Below are positions 44,892 through 56,835 of a DNA stretch of 64,000 nt, piece by piece (position 1 is the first letter of the stretch; every line of letters begins with the position of its first letter). The stretch lies in NCBI GenBank assembly GCA_965153355.1, contig OZ231127.1, positions 46,066,001 through 46,130,000 on the forward strand. The letters are read 5' to 3'. Origin of the DNA: Flaccisagitta enflata (Eukaryota > Chaetognatha > Sagittoidea > Aphragmophora). The notes under the pieces were generated by a model. That model saw only the letters and a program-made list of their open reading frames with translations, had not been told where the DNA came from and did not search any database. Position numbers and translations under genes: made by a program.

Positions 44892-45850
44892 ACTATGGCA
44901 AAAAAAAAAAAACCGAACAGTTACTTCTATTGCTCATAAATCCTTTGAAAATTCACCCAGTGTCCTGAAATTTTTACTGAAGTTACTTTTTAGTATCATT
45001 AAGCATCACTAAAAAAATCAATGACCTGCTCTAAATAGTTTGAGAATTATAGATTTTTTAAAAGTGCTTGTCAGTAGATCAGAAATTCAATGTAAACACA
45101 TAAAAATTTACTAAGAATCAATAAACAAACTTAAAAAAACCATACTAAATCTAGTCCGATTTTGATGAAATTTTAAGTGGAAGTACGAAGCTGAGAAAAA
45201 AATTTCATTACAAAACTCTAATTATTTACAGAAACATAAGTTTTCTAAAACTTTTTTGTGGTTTTTTCAGATAAGTAAATGAAGATGAAATCTGAAATAT
45301 AAATCGATGCTAAGGCCAGAGTTTTTACCAATTATCATTGTTTTTTAACTGTAACTTTTGTACATATGATTCATCTCCAGTAAAATTTTTGTGAAGATTG
45401 AAGCATTTTCAGTCCCCCAAATTGCAAAAATATTCTAACCCAGGTAGTAGAATCATTCCTTATCCTGGCCAAGCTTACAATCAACCAATATCTACCCCAC
45501 TAGACTTTATCTTAGTAGATGCGAATTTTGCCTAGTATTAGTAAATATTACCATCAGACTACAGTTCAAAAATCATGACAAAACTCCCAAAACTTTTTGC
45601 ACAATGCCAATTTTACTAAAAATGGTAATATTTTGATTTAGGATAAACGTCATCTCTGGCAGTCCAAAAAAGAGGTGACTTCAGTAAAAACGTGATAACG
45701 GCTAAAATTTTCAACGGATTTTGAAGAAATTTTAACCAGACATAGTCCATATCATGGTTATCATTCGCTGTAAATTTTATGCAAATTGGTCAACATCTTC
45801 ATACTTTTTTGCTCTCTCAAAAGTTGTTCGGTTTTTTTTTTTGCCATAGT
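44892..45850. mobile_element. TA-flanked TIR element, 959 bp, only in copy B
   Basis: ACTATGGCAAAAAAAAAAAA then CCGAACA at the left faces TGTTCGG...TTTTTGCCATAGT at the right, about 27 bp. Flanked by TA on each side (44890-44891, 45851-45852). It splits the end of a family P element whose intact form (CCAGTTATAGAGGTGC) is at 26146 in copy A. The size, TA site and lack of a transposase suggest a Tc1/mariner-type MITE. Confidence 0.9.
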
Positions 45851-46710
45851 TAGAGGTGCTTTGTCGCACCGAAACAGGTTAACTATGCGAACGCACAGCT
45901 GGAAAAAGCGGAAAAATTACCGGTAATAAGCTCTACCTTTGTTACTCATCAGCTGACATATATTTTTTTTATAAGCACGCGCATTTTTCAGCTGAGGCTG
46001 AGCGTGCTTAGCAAAATCTCATTTTTGAGGCTAAAATGTGCTTCAGTGCGTGCTTATCATAATTTGATGGGAAATATCAAGACTATTTAATACAGATTGT
46101 AGAACTGAATATACTATACAATATAGAACATGGTATAGTTTAATTTAGAATACAATAAAATACATTCAGTATAATTTGTTAGTCCTCCTTTAGATTTTGT
46201 TACAGAGAAGAACAATAGTATCTGTATACAATATCATCTATATACAATATCATCTATATACAATAATGTGAAAACATTATTAAAAATTCGAATATTCCTA
46301 TCAATATCAAAATCCTTCATATTCTGAAAGTTTAGCTTGGTCATCTAATAATTAAGTATGAGATTGAAGACAGCTTTGATGATTTTGAATTTTAACTAAA
46401 AAAATAACTACTGATTTTTAAAGTTCTAAAAAAGAGTATCTAAGAATTTAAATTTTTTTTTAAATTTACAAAAAAATTTTTCAAAATTTGAAATCTCAGC
46501 CTGGAGCGTGCTTAGCAATGTGCTCAATTTTTTTCAATATCTGAGGCTGGGCGTGCTTATAAACAAGGTGCTTATTAAGTGTATGAAAGCGGTTCTCCTA
46601 AGATGACGTTTGGTTGACATCTTGGAAATCAAGAAGTTCGATGGAATCCAGAGAAGTAAAGGCTTAACTTGTCACATAGTTCAGGCAATATTTCTTTAAA
46701 AATATAGTCC

Positions 46711-46897
46711 TTTTTTAGTCGCGTGCTACGCGACTCTACATCCCGCTTTTCGGTCCGTCGGTCCGTGACACTTTGCTCTTTTGGTATTTTTTTGGCGGTT
46801 TTTGGCCTCCCTGCTCCTGCCCAAATGATGAAGTGACCTCTATTACAGTCCCTACTCACCCGCACTCGACTGGGATAGCCGTGTATCCGGCCTTGTT
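46711..46897 (+). mobile_element. Family R element (copy B version)
   Basis: The counterpart of 28311-28504. The GTCC tract is shorter (GGTCCGTCGGTCCGTGAC). Confidence 0.9.
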
Positions 46898-47040
46898 TAA
46901 TTGGCTCCTGCTCTCAAACTAGACCCGTGTTCTCGATTTTCCCTTGGAGGCAAGCAACCTTATCCTTTATGTGCAGAAACTCATTATAGTTCAAGAGCCT
47001 CAAAAATCGCAAACGGTAATGTTCTGAAAATCAATTGTTC

Positions 47041-47201
47041 AGTTGCGCGCTTCGCGACTCTATTCAAGTCACCTTTCGGTCGGTCCGTCGGTCCATCCAT
47101 CCATCCGTCCATCCGTCACCTTTGTCAATATTCGGCTTCGCCGCGCCTGCCAATCTACACACCCGCACGCGACTAAGGTCGAAGTGTATCAGGCCTCGTT
47201 T
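47041..47201 (+). mobile_element. Family R element (copy B version)
   Basis: The counterpart of 28631-28813, beginning AGTTGCGCGCTTCGCGACTC and ending GTGTATCAGGCCTCGTTT. Confidence 0.85.
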
Positions 47202-47898
47202 CAAATGCGGGCGCTGTCAAAACGAGCTAAATAACTTTATCCGTAGAAACTATGCATGTGGATCGTGGAAGCGGATAACTGTTTCCAATTTGGTTGGTAG
47301 CTACTGTAAAAACAAATACTGTGAAGTAGAAGCGCAAGTGGTGGAACTGGAAGCGGCATATATAAACCGACCGCTTCCGCGCCCATACTAGCATACGACA
47401 GAAACAGATCGTTTTGTGTGCTTTTTTTTTTCTTTTTTTTTTTTTACGATTCATTATTAACCTTTAAAATGGGCATTTGAGAACAAAGAAAGAAAATTGA
47501 AACAGAGCAAGAAGGCTGGCCACATTGCTTCAGCATTAAGGGGGACGGAAACAAGGTGGGAATTTGGTGGACAGCTGCGGTGAAAGCGAGCATTGTTATA
47601 GCGATAATTGAAAAAGGCCGAGTAATAGTTGCGCAATGCACTCTTTGCTATCGAGTAGAAATGTGGGGATGGTACAGGGAAACTTCCGAATCAATCAATA
47701 ATTTGTTCTTGAAATGTCTTTTTTTTAACAGATATTGCTCAATTTTCTTAGGATTCTTTTTTTGAATACATATTCGTACGACATACTTTTTTTTTTGTAA
47801 TCCCCGTACAAAAATTTTTTGATTGACCCGGAGAAAGTGGTGCGTGCTTGTGCAAAGTGGCTACTATTCCTTGCTGGTTGTAAATAAATAATCGAAAA

Positions 47899-48112
47899 TC
47901 AAGCCGCTTCTCCTTCCTCTCTTTCGAGTCGTTTTTTCTCTAGTTCCGCTTTTTTCTCTTTGCATTTTTCGTAGAATTTGATTCTGTCTTCTCCGACCCA
48001 ATCACGTTTCTCCAATGTCCCGAACAAGTTGAGAACTTGTTCCATGCTGCTTTTTTCTTGAGGCCACAAATTTTGCTGAATCATTTTGATATGTTTCTTC
48101 AGTGCATCTAAC
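47899..48112 (-). CDS. Aldo-keto reductase copy B, exon 8 (C-terminus)
   Basis: Stop codon at 47899-47901. The acceptor TTTCACAG ends at 48113. Reads LDALKKHIKMIQQNLWPQEK, SSMEQVLNLFGTLEKRDWVG, EDRIKFYEKCKEKKAELEKK and RLEREEGEAA. The tail is charged and likely helical. Confidence 0.9.
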
Positions 48113-48144
48113 CTGTGAAATGGTAGACCATATATTTTATTTGT

Positions 48145-48320
<176 letters not shown>

Positions 48321-48539
48321 AGAAAATGAGAATTAGCGGGAACGAGTCAAATACTATAAGTCTAAAAAAAAGACGCTTGTCCGGCCAAAATATACGAATA
48401 ATAACTCTGCAGTCGCTTCTCAAAGCACATCAACTCAGTCAGTCATGACACCCCTCAAAAAAATCCCTGATCAGTGATCACATAAATCAACAGATTGAAT
48501 ATGCACATCGTACAAGCACAGAAATATGATCTCACTCAC

Positions 48540-48757
48540 GTGTTGCACATTGTGAGGGTGGTAGCGGGCTCAGGTTGTGATAACGCAAAATGTGTGGCCA
48601 GTTTGATGATGTCCGTCTTTTGTTCTTCGCAAATTTTGGCTGCTTCCGCGGCAGCGGCTTTCAACTCGGCGCCCGCGGGGTGGAAGGATGGAGCGCCTTT
48701 CGGGCTTAGAAGGCCCATTGCCACCGGCGATGCAGATACAAATCCTACATCATTGTC
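48540..48757 (-). CDS. Aldo-keto reductase copy B, exon 7
   Basis: DNDVGFVSASPVAMGLLSPK, GAPSFHPAGAELKAAAAEAA, KICEEQKTDIIKLATHFALS, QPEPATTLTMCNT. The SASPVAMGLL segment corresponds to the strand and loop that bind the NADPH phosphate side in the family. Phase 0 start, phase 2 end. Confidence 0.9.
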
Positions 48758-48827
48758 CTGAACGAATACGATGAGATGTGATAAATGATACAAATGGTAA
48801 ACAATATATCCTAACTATACCACGCGT

Positions 48828-49233
48828 ATCAAAAAAAAAAGACGCACCTCTGTTTTTATTCATAAAACAGATATAAAAAATGAATAAGAATTTTTTTCAA
48901 AAGAGGTATTTTCAAAGATTTTCAAAAAATCTTTTAATCTAGACCAATCCTAGGTCTGTAACTCAAACGGTTTAAGAGCTAGAGCCTTCCAAAGAGAAGC
49001 TCTATTTTGCTGAAATGCACTTTTTACATAGGGATTGTGACAATGAAAATGCAAAGTTTTCACTCAAATTGATGCCATTTCTAAACGAAAAAAGATGGAA
49101 ACACCAGATTGACACCAAATGAAAGTATTTTTAAAGGGCTTTCCAATGATCTAGAATTTCAATAGGTTTTATTGAAATTTGTTGTTACAATAAGTTATTC
49201 AAAAGTGCGTCTTTTTTATTGAATCGCGTGGTA
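48828..49233. mobile_element. TIR MITE in intron 6, copy B version
   Basis: The same element as 32686-33099, with ends TACCACGCGTAT and CGCGTGGTA. Orthologous position in both duplicates. Confidence 0.8.
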
Positions 49234-49462
49234 TGTATATGTGAGAAAGAGAGAGAGATAGATGGAATAGCGGTCACAGCGTGTCATAGGAGAGACGGAG
49301 AGTGTAACAATCACAATGGTCTCAGGGACTGAGGGACCCGTGGCCTCTTGGTTTAGTTTTAAAGATGGGGTGGGTAGTGAAGCCTAAAATTGACATGTAA
49401 ATGCTACTTTACAAATGCATGATGTCAATAACGTTATCGACCGAACAATCAGCGACCCTGAC

Positions 49463-49575
49463 CTCGAAGAACTTGGCGTAGTCTTTGATGCTTATGTCGT
49501 TGAGTGTGCAGTGGCATGGCGAAAGCACGACGTCGATTTTGATAGTAGAGTCGACAATCACTTGTTTTATGGCCT
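49463..49575 (-). CDS. Aldo-keto reductase copy B, exon 6
   Basis: EAIKQVIVDSTIKIDVVLSP, CHCTLNDISIKDYAKFFE. The acceptor CAACAG follows a run of C; the donor is GAG|GTCAGG. Phase 1 start, phase 0 end. Confidence 0.88.
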
Positions 49576-49675
49576 CTGTTGGGGGGGGGGTAATTGACAT
49601 TCAGTCTGATAAAACACTTTGGCATAAAAAACTAGTTGCTTATAATCGAGAGCGGATGGGCAAAAAACATTTGGG

Positions 49676-50145
49676 TCCGACCTGAGGCGGATCAACGAAG
49701 CGCGGGGCCCCAGGCTTGACTGGAAGGCGGGGCCCCTAGCTTCATAAATGGTCGTTATGATACCTACCCAAAGCACAAAACAGACTATCTCCCTCTCTGC
49801 GATGATATTGTGACCTTCGCATAACCCCACTTATTTTTTTTTCTTCTTCTTCTCTTCATTTATTCTTTACTTTTTTTTCTTTTTTAGTTGCGGACACACA
49901 ACTCTATAAAAGCCTTTGTCCATCCGTCCGTTGGTCTGTCAGTCTGTCAGTCTGTTGGTCTGTCCGTCCATTTATCCATGAGCATGAGTCGAAAAGTGTG
50001 AAAACGCGTATTTCCGCCTTCATTTTTTTATCTTTTTTTTTTTAATTCGGTGGGGAACTGCAGGCGCCCCCCCCCCTAGGGGCGGGGCCCTAGGCTTAAG
50101 CCCTTTAAGCCTATTGGTTGATCCGCCTCAGGGTCCAACCTACAG
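49676..50145. repeat. Foldback with GGATCAAC ends (copy B), nested family R remnant
   Basis: The counterpart of 33542-34075. The inner family R copy (49881 to about 50020) has lost its right end: after CGCGTATTTCCGCC it goes straight into a T-rich tract. Confidence 0.78.
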
Positions 50146-50209
50146 ACCGAAATAGTGGGTTACAGAATTGCGTGCACGCGATTAGGAACACTCTCGATTA
50201 CAACGTCAC

Positions 50210-50330
50210 CTAAATCGTATCCGGTGATGCCGATGAAGCGCAGTTTTCCCTCGGCCTTACATTTCTGTAGCGCGGGTAATGTCTCGTCGTACAAAACCGA
50301 CTTGTCCTCGACGAAGTCAACGTCCTGAAT
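50210..50330 (-). CDS. Aldo-keto reductase copy B, exon 5
   Basis: IQDVDFVEDKSVLYDETLPA, LQKCKAEGKLRFIGITGYDL. Residue 160 (IQD) is Gln at the position of the catalytic His in the simplest splice form. Confidence 0.88.
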
Positions 50331-50575
50331 CTGTATGCAAAAATGAGAATGAACTACACTTGTATCCCGCTCTGAAGTATTTCAAGGGACTAATAAATCT
50401 GCTTTGTTATAGATGGGGAGTTGATTACAGTCAATATGGGGAATAAAAACAAAACAAGTTGAAAGGACTTTGAAATAGCATCCGTTAGTGGCGGGCCGCT
50501 AAAGCGGGGTTCAACTGTTTAACTGTAACTCTTAAGTACAGTAATCTGGCTTTGTCTGCTTTAGTGCGTGTGTGT

Positions 50576-50704
<129 letters not shown>

Positions 50705-51568
50705 GTCAATGTCCGTGTGCTCGCTCACGGATGTTAAGAGTCACACGCAGCGGAAGTCGGACTTCTTATCCGATGCCTTTTATACGCCTTTGCCGAAGGT
50801 GTTGATTAACGAGACTTTTGTAATATGACTGAAAACTGGATCGAATTATCCTCGTACTCGACACTCCCGTAGTCCGTAGATTCCATCCCCATTTCTAACT
50901 CACATTCATCCATCTTGCTATGACCGATCCGTGCCATCTGCTATCTTACTTTACGATGTAAATCATTAAATGATCTTTGCTAGCAATTACGTTTTCTCTG
51001 AACCCGCTCTTTAGATCAGTTAATCCTTTGCGTCCAACCGGCTATCTCTTCGTCCGTCCGTTTATCATTAAGAGTTTTTTAAGACCGTGTATATCGAGTC
51101 AAAAAGATTAAAAGCTTGCAGCTCCGCCTGCACCCCCCTTTACTAAAAGAAGCGAAGTATCTCGGATTTCATGGTGATTGTCTCATAAAGAATATTGAGT
51201 GACGTTTTTTGTGCCAAAATTTCATCAAAATCGGTCGAGTAGTTTAGATTTTACATGCCTTTGAAGAAAACAACTTTCTTTCTGCGACTTATCTTTTTGG
51301 GTATGAAAATGGAGGAACACTGTGTTTTCCCTAATCTCTCATTTTGCAACATTATGAAGAAGAGACACAATTTTGGTCTTGAATAAACGATGATTTGATA
51401 AATTCATGCAACTACATATCTAACAATTATTCGTTCTAGACCATCAACATGATCCCAGCTCAAACTTAAAAAAAAAAAAAAAGAAAAAACAAAACAGAAA
51501 TTTGGAACTACACTCTCTCATGTAAAATCTAATTAACTTAACCAATTTTGATGAAATTTTGATACAAA

Positions 51569-51688
51569 CCAGGCCAAGTAGGCCAATAAGGCGCCCCATG
51601 TGGATCTTCGAACAAATGCGTTACCGACCAACACACCTACTAACCAACCCACAGACACAGCCAGTTATAGATGTGCTTTGGTGCACCT
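51569..51688 (-). repeat. Family P element, intron 4 of copy B
   Basis: The same position and sequence class as 35843-35960, ending TGTGCTTTGGTGCACC. Confidence 0.85.
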
Positions 51689-51903
51689 AAAAATGTCAAT
51701 CTATACTCTTTAAGAGACAGTCAGTGTAAAATCCATGATACATGGCATCTCTGAGACTGAATGAAAGCTTAACAGAATCCGGCATCTCGAGCTGATGACC
51801 CGGTACACTAGTTTAAAAAGAATCACGGGAGTGCCTTATCGTTCACCAACGATTAATGGACTTCCTTTCAGTCATTCACCTTGAATACTGTTCGATTATG
51901 TAC

Positions 51904-52065
51904 CTGTACGATATCTATGCAGTCGACTTGGAGTCTGTTGAGTGAGTTATTGACGGAGTCTTCCGTCCGGGAGAAGGAATAATCGTACATCTTGAGCACA
52001 TCCGGAGAGTATTTGCCCACTTTCGTCGTCAAATAGTACGCTTCACGAGGAACGTCACGCAATGC
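51904..52065 (-). CDS. Aldo-keto reductase copy B, exon 4
   Basis: ALRDVPREAYYLTTKVGKYS, PDVLKMYDYSFSRTEDSVNN, SLNRLQVDCIDIVQ. Lys119 in LTTKVG is the family's catalytic Lys. The donor CAG|GTACAT is followed 24 bases later by a second in-frame donor AAG|GTGAAT (exon end 51880); using it inserts VHNRTVFK. Confidence 0.9.
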
Positions 52066-52406
52066 CTGATTAGGGGAAAAACAAAACAAAAAAAATATGT
52101 TCTTTAATCAGAATCTGTCTGTGTATTTACATTTTTGTGTTTTTAAGTTCTTTGCTCGATTTTTGTAATCACATGTGCGTATTTTTACTTGTGTGTTTAT
52201 AATTCCTTCAATGATTTATCTCATTCTCTCATTTGTCCCGTTTAAATCGTGTTCGTATCAATAAATCATTGACCTTAGAACAGAGTGACAAACTGAGATA
52301 CTGTACTTCGGGAATGCATTTCCGATGATTGTAATCACTGATATTGATAAAAGATGATGAAATTGATGATACATTTTCCATCTAGAGTTACATTTATGAA
52401 CCATAC

Positions 52407-52552
52407 TTGTCCAAGAACTTCCTCCGCTCTTCCGAAATTGAAGAAAGGAGCGCAATCGAGATAATTGATTCCGTGTTTGACAGCTTCGTGAACGATTTTG
52501 ATGTGATCCTCGACGGTGATCCCGCGGAAAATGGCGCCCAACTGAGCACAAC
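52407..52552 (-). CDS. Aldo-keto reductase copy B, exon 3
   Basis: CAQLGAIFRGITVEDHIKIV, HEAVKHGINYLDCAPFFNFG, RAEEVLGQ. Asp88 is kept; residue 93 is Phe where the family has the catalytic Tyr. Confidence 0.9.
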
Positions 52553-52916
52553 CTGATGAGGGACAAAATGAAATTTTAGCTAAAGGCAACATAAGCGTGC
52601 AATTTGTGTAATGTAGCCAATAAGGTAGTATTGAAGTGCTGCTTAGGTGTTACATTGAGAGAGAATGTCTTGCAGATTCTGCTTTATGGAAAACTAGTGG
52701 TGCGCGTATTAGTTAGGGTTCGCAAGGTCCTCTTCCACTTGATTTTGTTGGGGTATAGTGAGGGATTTTGTTCCACTTGTCATATGTGGTAACCCATAGC
52801 CATAGGCCTCACCTACCCACAAGCGACTACAACAGCCGTTCGCCCAGTCGCATTTTTAAAGGAAATGAGGGGGGAAGCAATAGAGCCACGCTGGTATAGT
52901 AGTGGTATCATCTTAC

Positions 52917-53026
52917 CAAGACCCAAATAGGAGACGTTGAGTCCTGTTTTGCCGAGAGGACGATAGTGCATCTTTTTCACGGCTTCCTCATAGTGAAACC
53001 AGTCCACGAACGTTTTCGGCATGCCC
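52917..53026 (-). CDS. Aldo-keto reductase copy B, exon 2
   Basis: GMPKTFVDWFHYEEAVKKMH then YRPLGKTGLNVSYLGLG. The acceptor TTCGCAG ends at 53027; the first base completes Ser19 from exon 1. The YRPLGKTGL(N/K)VSxLGLG start is characteristic of aldo-keto reductases. Confidence 0.9.
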
Positions 53027-53117
53027 CTGCGAAAGGGTTAAGGCAATTTGATCGGTCTCCTAATAATTCTCTCGCTCACGCATGACAGATAACCAAAGGA
53101 CAGACAGACAGACAGTG

Positions 53118-53435
53118 CGTTTCAATCCGACAAACGGACCCCAAATGAAAAGCCGGTTCAATAAATAAACATCTGAAAAAAAACTTCGGACGCACGAGCT
53201 TTAGATATGGGGTAACCTGTTTTGTAGTTAAACTACAATGATGTTAAAGAGACATGATAAATTCATCACGCCAAAGCCCCATATGCGTGGATTTTGAGGG
53301 ACAAGCAGTCCAAATTTTCCATCAAGACACGCATCCCAAAATGACCAAATCTTTGTATATTACGAATATATCTATGACAGGTGGAACAATATAATAGTAT
53401 AACAATGCTTCATATGACATATAAAGCAAACTTAC
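53118..53435 (-). other. Intron 1 of reductase copy B, upstream part
   Basis: Unique sequence with no counterpart near copy A, and nothing else recognised. Confidence 0.6.
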
Positions 53436-53491
53436 GAGGAACGTTTGGCGATTTCGGCCTGAGTCCACATGCTCGTGCCAACGTGCTCCAT
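53436..53491 (-). CDS. Aldo-keto reductase copy B, exon 1 (start codon)
   Basis: MEHVGTSMWTQAEIAKRS plus two bases of Ser19, then donor TCCTC|GTAAGT. This start was chosen because it joins in phase to exon 2. The eight exons sum to 1140 bases, a 379-residue protein. By family this is a cytosolic NADPH-dependent oxidoreductase of the animal group related to plant L-galactose dehydrogenase; the substrate is unknown. No clear promoter element was seen upstream. Confidence 0.82.
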
Positions 53492-54000
53492 CCTCGGCTT
53501 CTTATTGAATATCAATAATGATTAGAAATATTGAAATACTGAAATAGTTTTTCTTCTTCTCTCTTTTTCAATTTCACTTGTAGTCACGTTCAGCTGTCGC
53601 TTTTCTTATTCCTCTCTTTTGCGGGGACGCGCGTGAATTTGTTTGATAGATTTCCCCCTTTTTTGTCCTTGTTTCCTCGTCTTTCTTTTTAAAATTCTTC
53701 GCTAATTGGCAGCAATTAAACTCCTATTGATGCGTGCGCGATTATTGTCTCCCTATTGTTTTTTTTATTCTTTTGTTTATGGTTTAAACGTCGTTTTCTT
53801 TATTCTTCTTAGAACTGAATAGTTTATACAGATATTGTTTTTAATCAACAACGCTCACGCAAAAAGATTCGTTCTGGATTCTAGAATTGTAATAGATTCG
53901 AAACGCGCGAGCAAAATTTCTCGATTATGTGTTTTTCTTCTTTCACTAAAAGCTGATTCAGTCACCGGGATGGTGAAACCGAACCTTCTACTGCATCTTC
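53492..54000. other. Upstream region of reductase copy B
   Basis: AT-rich, with no gene and no clear core promoter motif. The first TTC tract starts at 54008. Confidence 0.45.
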
Positions 54001-54007
54001 TTTTTCT

Positions 54008-54150
54008 TCTCTCATCTTCCTCTTCTTCTTCTTCTTCTTCTTCTTCTTCTTCTTCTTCTTCTTCTTCTTCTTCTTCTTCTTCTTCTTCTTCTCCTTCTCC
54101 TTCTCCTTCTCCTTCTCCTTCTTCTTCTTCTTTTTCTTCTTCTTCTTCTT
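54008..54150. repeat. (TTC)n microsatellite
   Basis: About 140 bp of TTC with a patch of CTCCTT units at 54090-54120. Confidence 0.97.
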
Positions 54151-54229
54151 CATCATCGTCTGTGAATTCGACTCGATCATGCTCATGGTACTTTCCGGAG
54201 AAAAGCCTTTCTAGCGTTACGAGCACATC

Positions 54230-54560
54230 ATGATCAACATCCAAAGAATTATCCTCATCATCAAGCATCATCATTATCATCGTCATCATCATTATCGGCG
54301 TCATCATCATGATCAACATTATCATCATCATCATCATCATTTTCCTCATCAATAAAAACATTTGCATCATCATCATCGATATCAACATTAAGATCATGAC
54401 CATTTGGACGTACGTCATCATCAAAATATCACGATTAGCGAAAAGATAATAATCAACATCATCAAAACTCATTTACCATCATCATCATCAACTCTCATTT
54501 ATTCATCACCATCAACACTCGGTTATCATCATCATCATCATCATCACTCACTCATTCACC
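54230..54560. repeat. Degenerate (ATC)n region
   Basis: CATCATCATC clusters separated by short unique pieces. The Met/Asp-rich minus-strand ORF across it is a repeat artefact. Confidence 0.88.
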
Positions 54561-54675
54561 ATCCTCGTCATCAACATAATTGCACCATATTGGCCTCGAC
54601 CTCTCGAGTGCATCATCCTCGAAGCATCGGGAGAATCAAAAAAGGCCGAGCAGCGCGGGTGTATTTCCCCCTGAT

Positions 54676-55235
<560 letters not shown>

Positions 55236-55394
55236 TGTCGATATTTTGACTAGATCTTGGAATTGCTGTCTTAATTACAGCTTCGTAATAGCTTTTCTAG
55301 ATGCGTTCTCGCATCTCAATATGAGACTTTGTCCATCCGTCAGTCCGTCTGTCCGTCCGTGGCTTTTTTTTTGGTGAGCGAAAAATCGAGCAGT

Positions 55395-55446
55395 AGCAGC
55401 TCTCTCCCTCTCTGTCTTTCTCTGTCTCTGTCTCTCTCTGTCTCTG

Positions 55447-55506
<60 letters not shown>
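55395..55506. repeat. (CT)n / (TCTG)n microsatellite
   Basis: TCTG-interrupted, then pure CT. Preceded by a family R-like piece (TTTGTCCATCCGTCAGTCCG, 55327). Confidence 0.97.
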
Positions 55507-55511
<5 letters not shown>

Positions 55512-55560
55512 GTCGATTTTTCACTTGAATCAAAAATTGTTATACAATACAGTGAAATAC

Positions 55561-55727
55561 AAACAAGGCCGGATACACGGCCAATACCAGTTGCGGACGG
55601 GTTGGTAGGGGCGGAAATGCGGATTTTCCCACTTTTCAACTCGATGACCCCGGACCAACGGACCAACGGACAGACGGACGGACGGATAAAGCCTCTTATA
55701 GAGTTGCGTGTCCGCAACTAAAAAAGA
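55561..55727 (-). mobile_element. Family R element, TTGCGG subtype
   Basis: AAACAAGGCCGGATACACGG, CCAGTTGCGGACGGGTTGG, TTTTCCCACTTTTCAACTCG, a GGACCAACGGACC tract, and the end AGAGTTGCGTGTCCGCAACT then AAAAAA. A full-length reverse-oriented relative of 3461-3635. Confidence 0.9.
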
Positions 55728-55812
55728 TGCGTCTTAAGGTTGAATCTTGGCCTTGTTCATCATTTCTCTCCTCTTAAATTTATCAGAGGCGAAGACTGTA
55801 AAAGCCTTGTGG

Positions 55813-55935
55813 GGGGGGGGGGGGGAACCTAGGCTGACAGTAGAATCGGATTCAATTACGGGCAAGTAACGCACTTAAGGACGTTGAAGACACTCAAGTT
55901 AAGATGAGTAAAAAGTACAGCGTAAGACTAAGAGT

Positions 55936-56028
<93 letters not shown>
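55813..56028. repeat. G run and (GA)n tract
   Basis: A run of about 14 G at 55812-55825 and a GA tract at 55939-56028. Confidence 0.95.
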
Positions 56029-56030
<2 letters not shown>

Positions 56031-56038
56031 ATATAAAA

Positions 56039-56262
56039 AGAAACAAGTGACCCGGGGTCGTAATGTCGTTGCGGACGGATGGGCAGGGGCGGCTAACCCC
56101 AATCCACACCCAACGCCCCATCCAACTCCCTTTCCAACACGCACACTTACTCAAAAAGCTTCTAAAACGCTCGTTTTCCCACTTTTCGACTCGTGTTCAC
56201 GGACCAACGGACCGACGGACAAAGCCTCTTATAGAGTTACGTGTCCGAAACTGAAAAGAAAA
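56039..56262 (-). mobile_element. Family R element with C-rich insert
   Basis: AAACAAGTGACCCGGGGTCG, GTTGCGGACGGATGGGC, a stretch of CCACACCCAACGCC-like DNA, TTTTCCCACTTTTCGACTCG, GGACCAACGGACCGACGG and TAGAGTTACGTGTCCGAAAC. Confidence 0.82.
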
Positions 56263-56275
56263 AGTAATATGGAAA

Positions 56276-56411
56276 GAAACAAGGCCGAATGCACGGCTAC
56301 CTTTGTAGCGAACGGGTTGGCAGGAGCGGATAACCCCCGAAAAAACGACTTAGTTACGACAGACGGACTGACCAATAGTAAAACCAAAAAGTGGCATATC
56401 CGCGACTAGAA
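56276..56411 (-). mobile_element. Short family R element
   Basis: AACAAGGCCGAATGCACGGC, AGCGAACGGGTTGGCAGG, GACAGACGGACTGACC and the end ATATCCGCGACTAG. Almost no tetranucleotide tract. Confidence 0.78.
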
Positions 56412-56500
56412 AGAACGAGAAAGAAAGAAAGAAAGCAAGCAAGCAAGCAAGCAAGCAAGCAAACAAGCAAGCAAGCAAGCAAGAAAGAAAGAAAGACATA
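56412..56500. repeat. (GAAA)n-(CAAG)n microsatellite
   Basis: GAAAGAAA then about ten CAAG units, then GAAA again. Confidence 0.93.
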
Positions 56501-56835
56501 TGTCCCTGTTGATATTAATAACAGTGTTATAATGTTGACCCTCTAGTCTCGTGATCATCCCCATCATCGCTATCTCCATCATCATCATGATCTCATCATC
56601 GCTCTGGCCCAAATGCGTCGTGCATTAGACCTGATTTTCGTTTCCAACTGCGTCGGAACTCGCTTATTATTAGCGTAGCCAAAACGGAAAGCTGACTACG
56701 TGAAGATGCCATTAAAACTTTGATGTCGGTCTGCCGGTTTAAAAGAAATGAAATGAAATGTATTTGTGTTCTACGATAGTGAAACACTAAAGTCTCAGAA
56801 TTTTCTCCGTTAGTCTGTCTGTCTGTCCGTGCGTA

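Noticed and set aside
53835-54472. Ser-rich plus-strand and Met/Glu-rich minus-strand ORFs upstream of the reductase
   Set aside because: They depend on TTC and ATC microsatellites; the short non-repeat ends show no recognisable domain.
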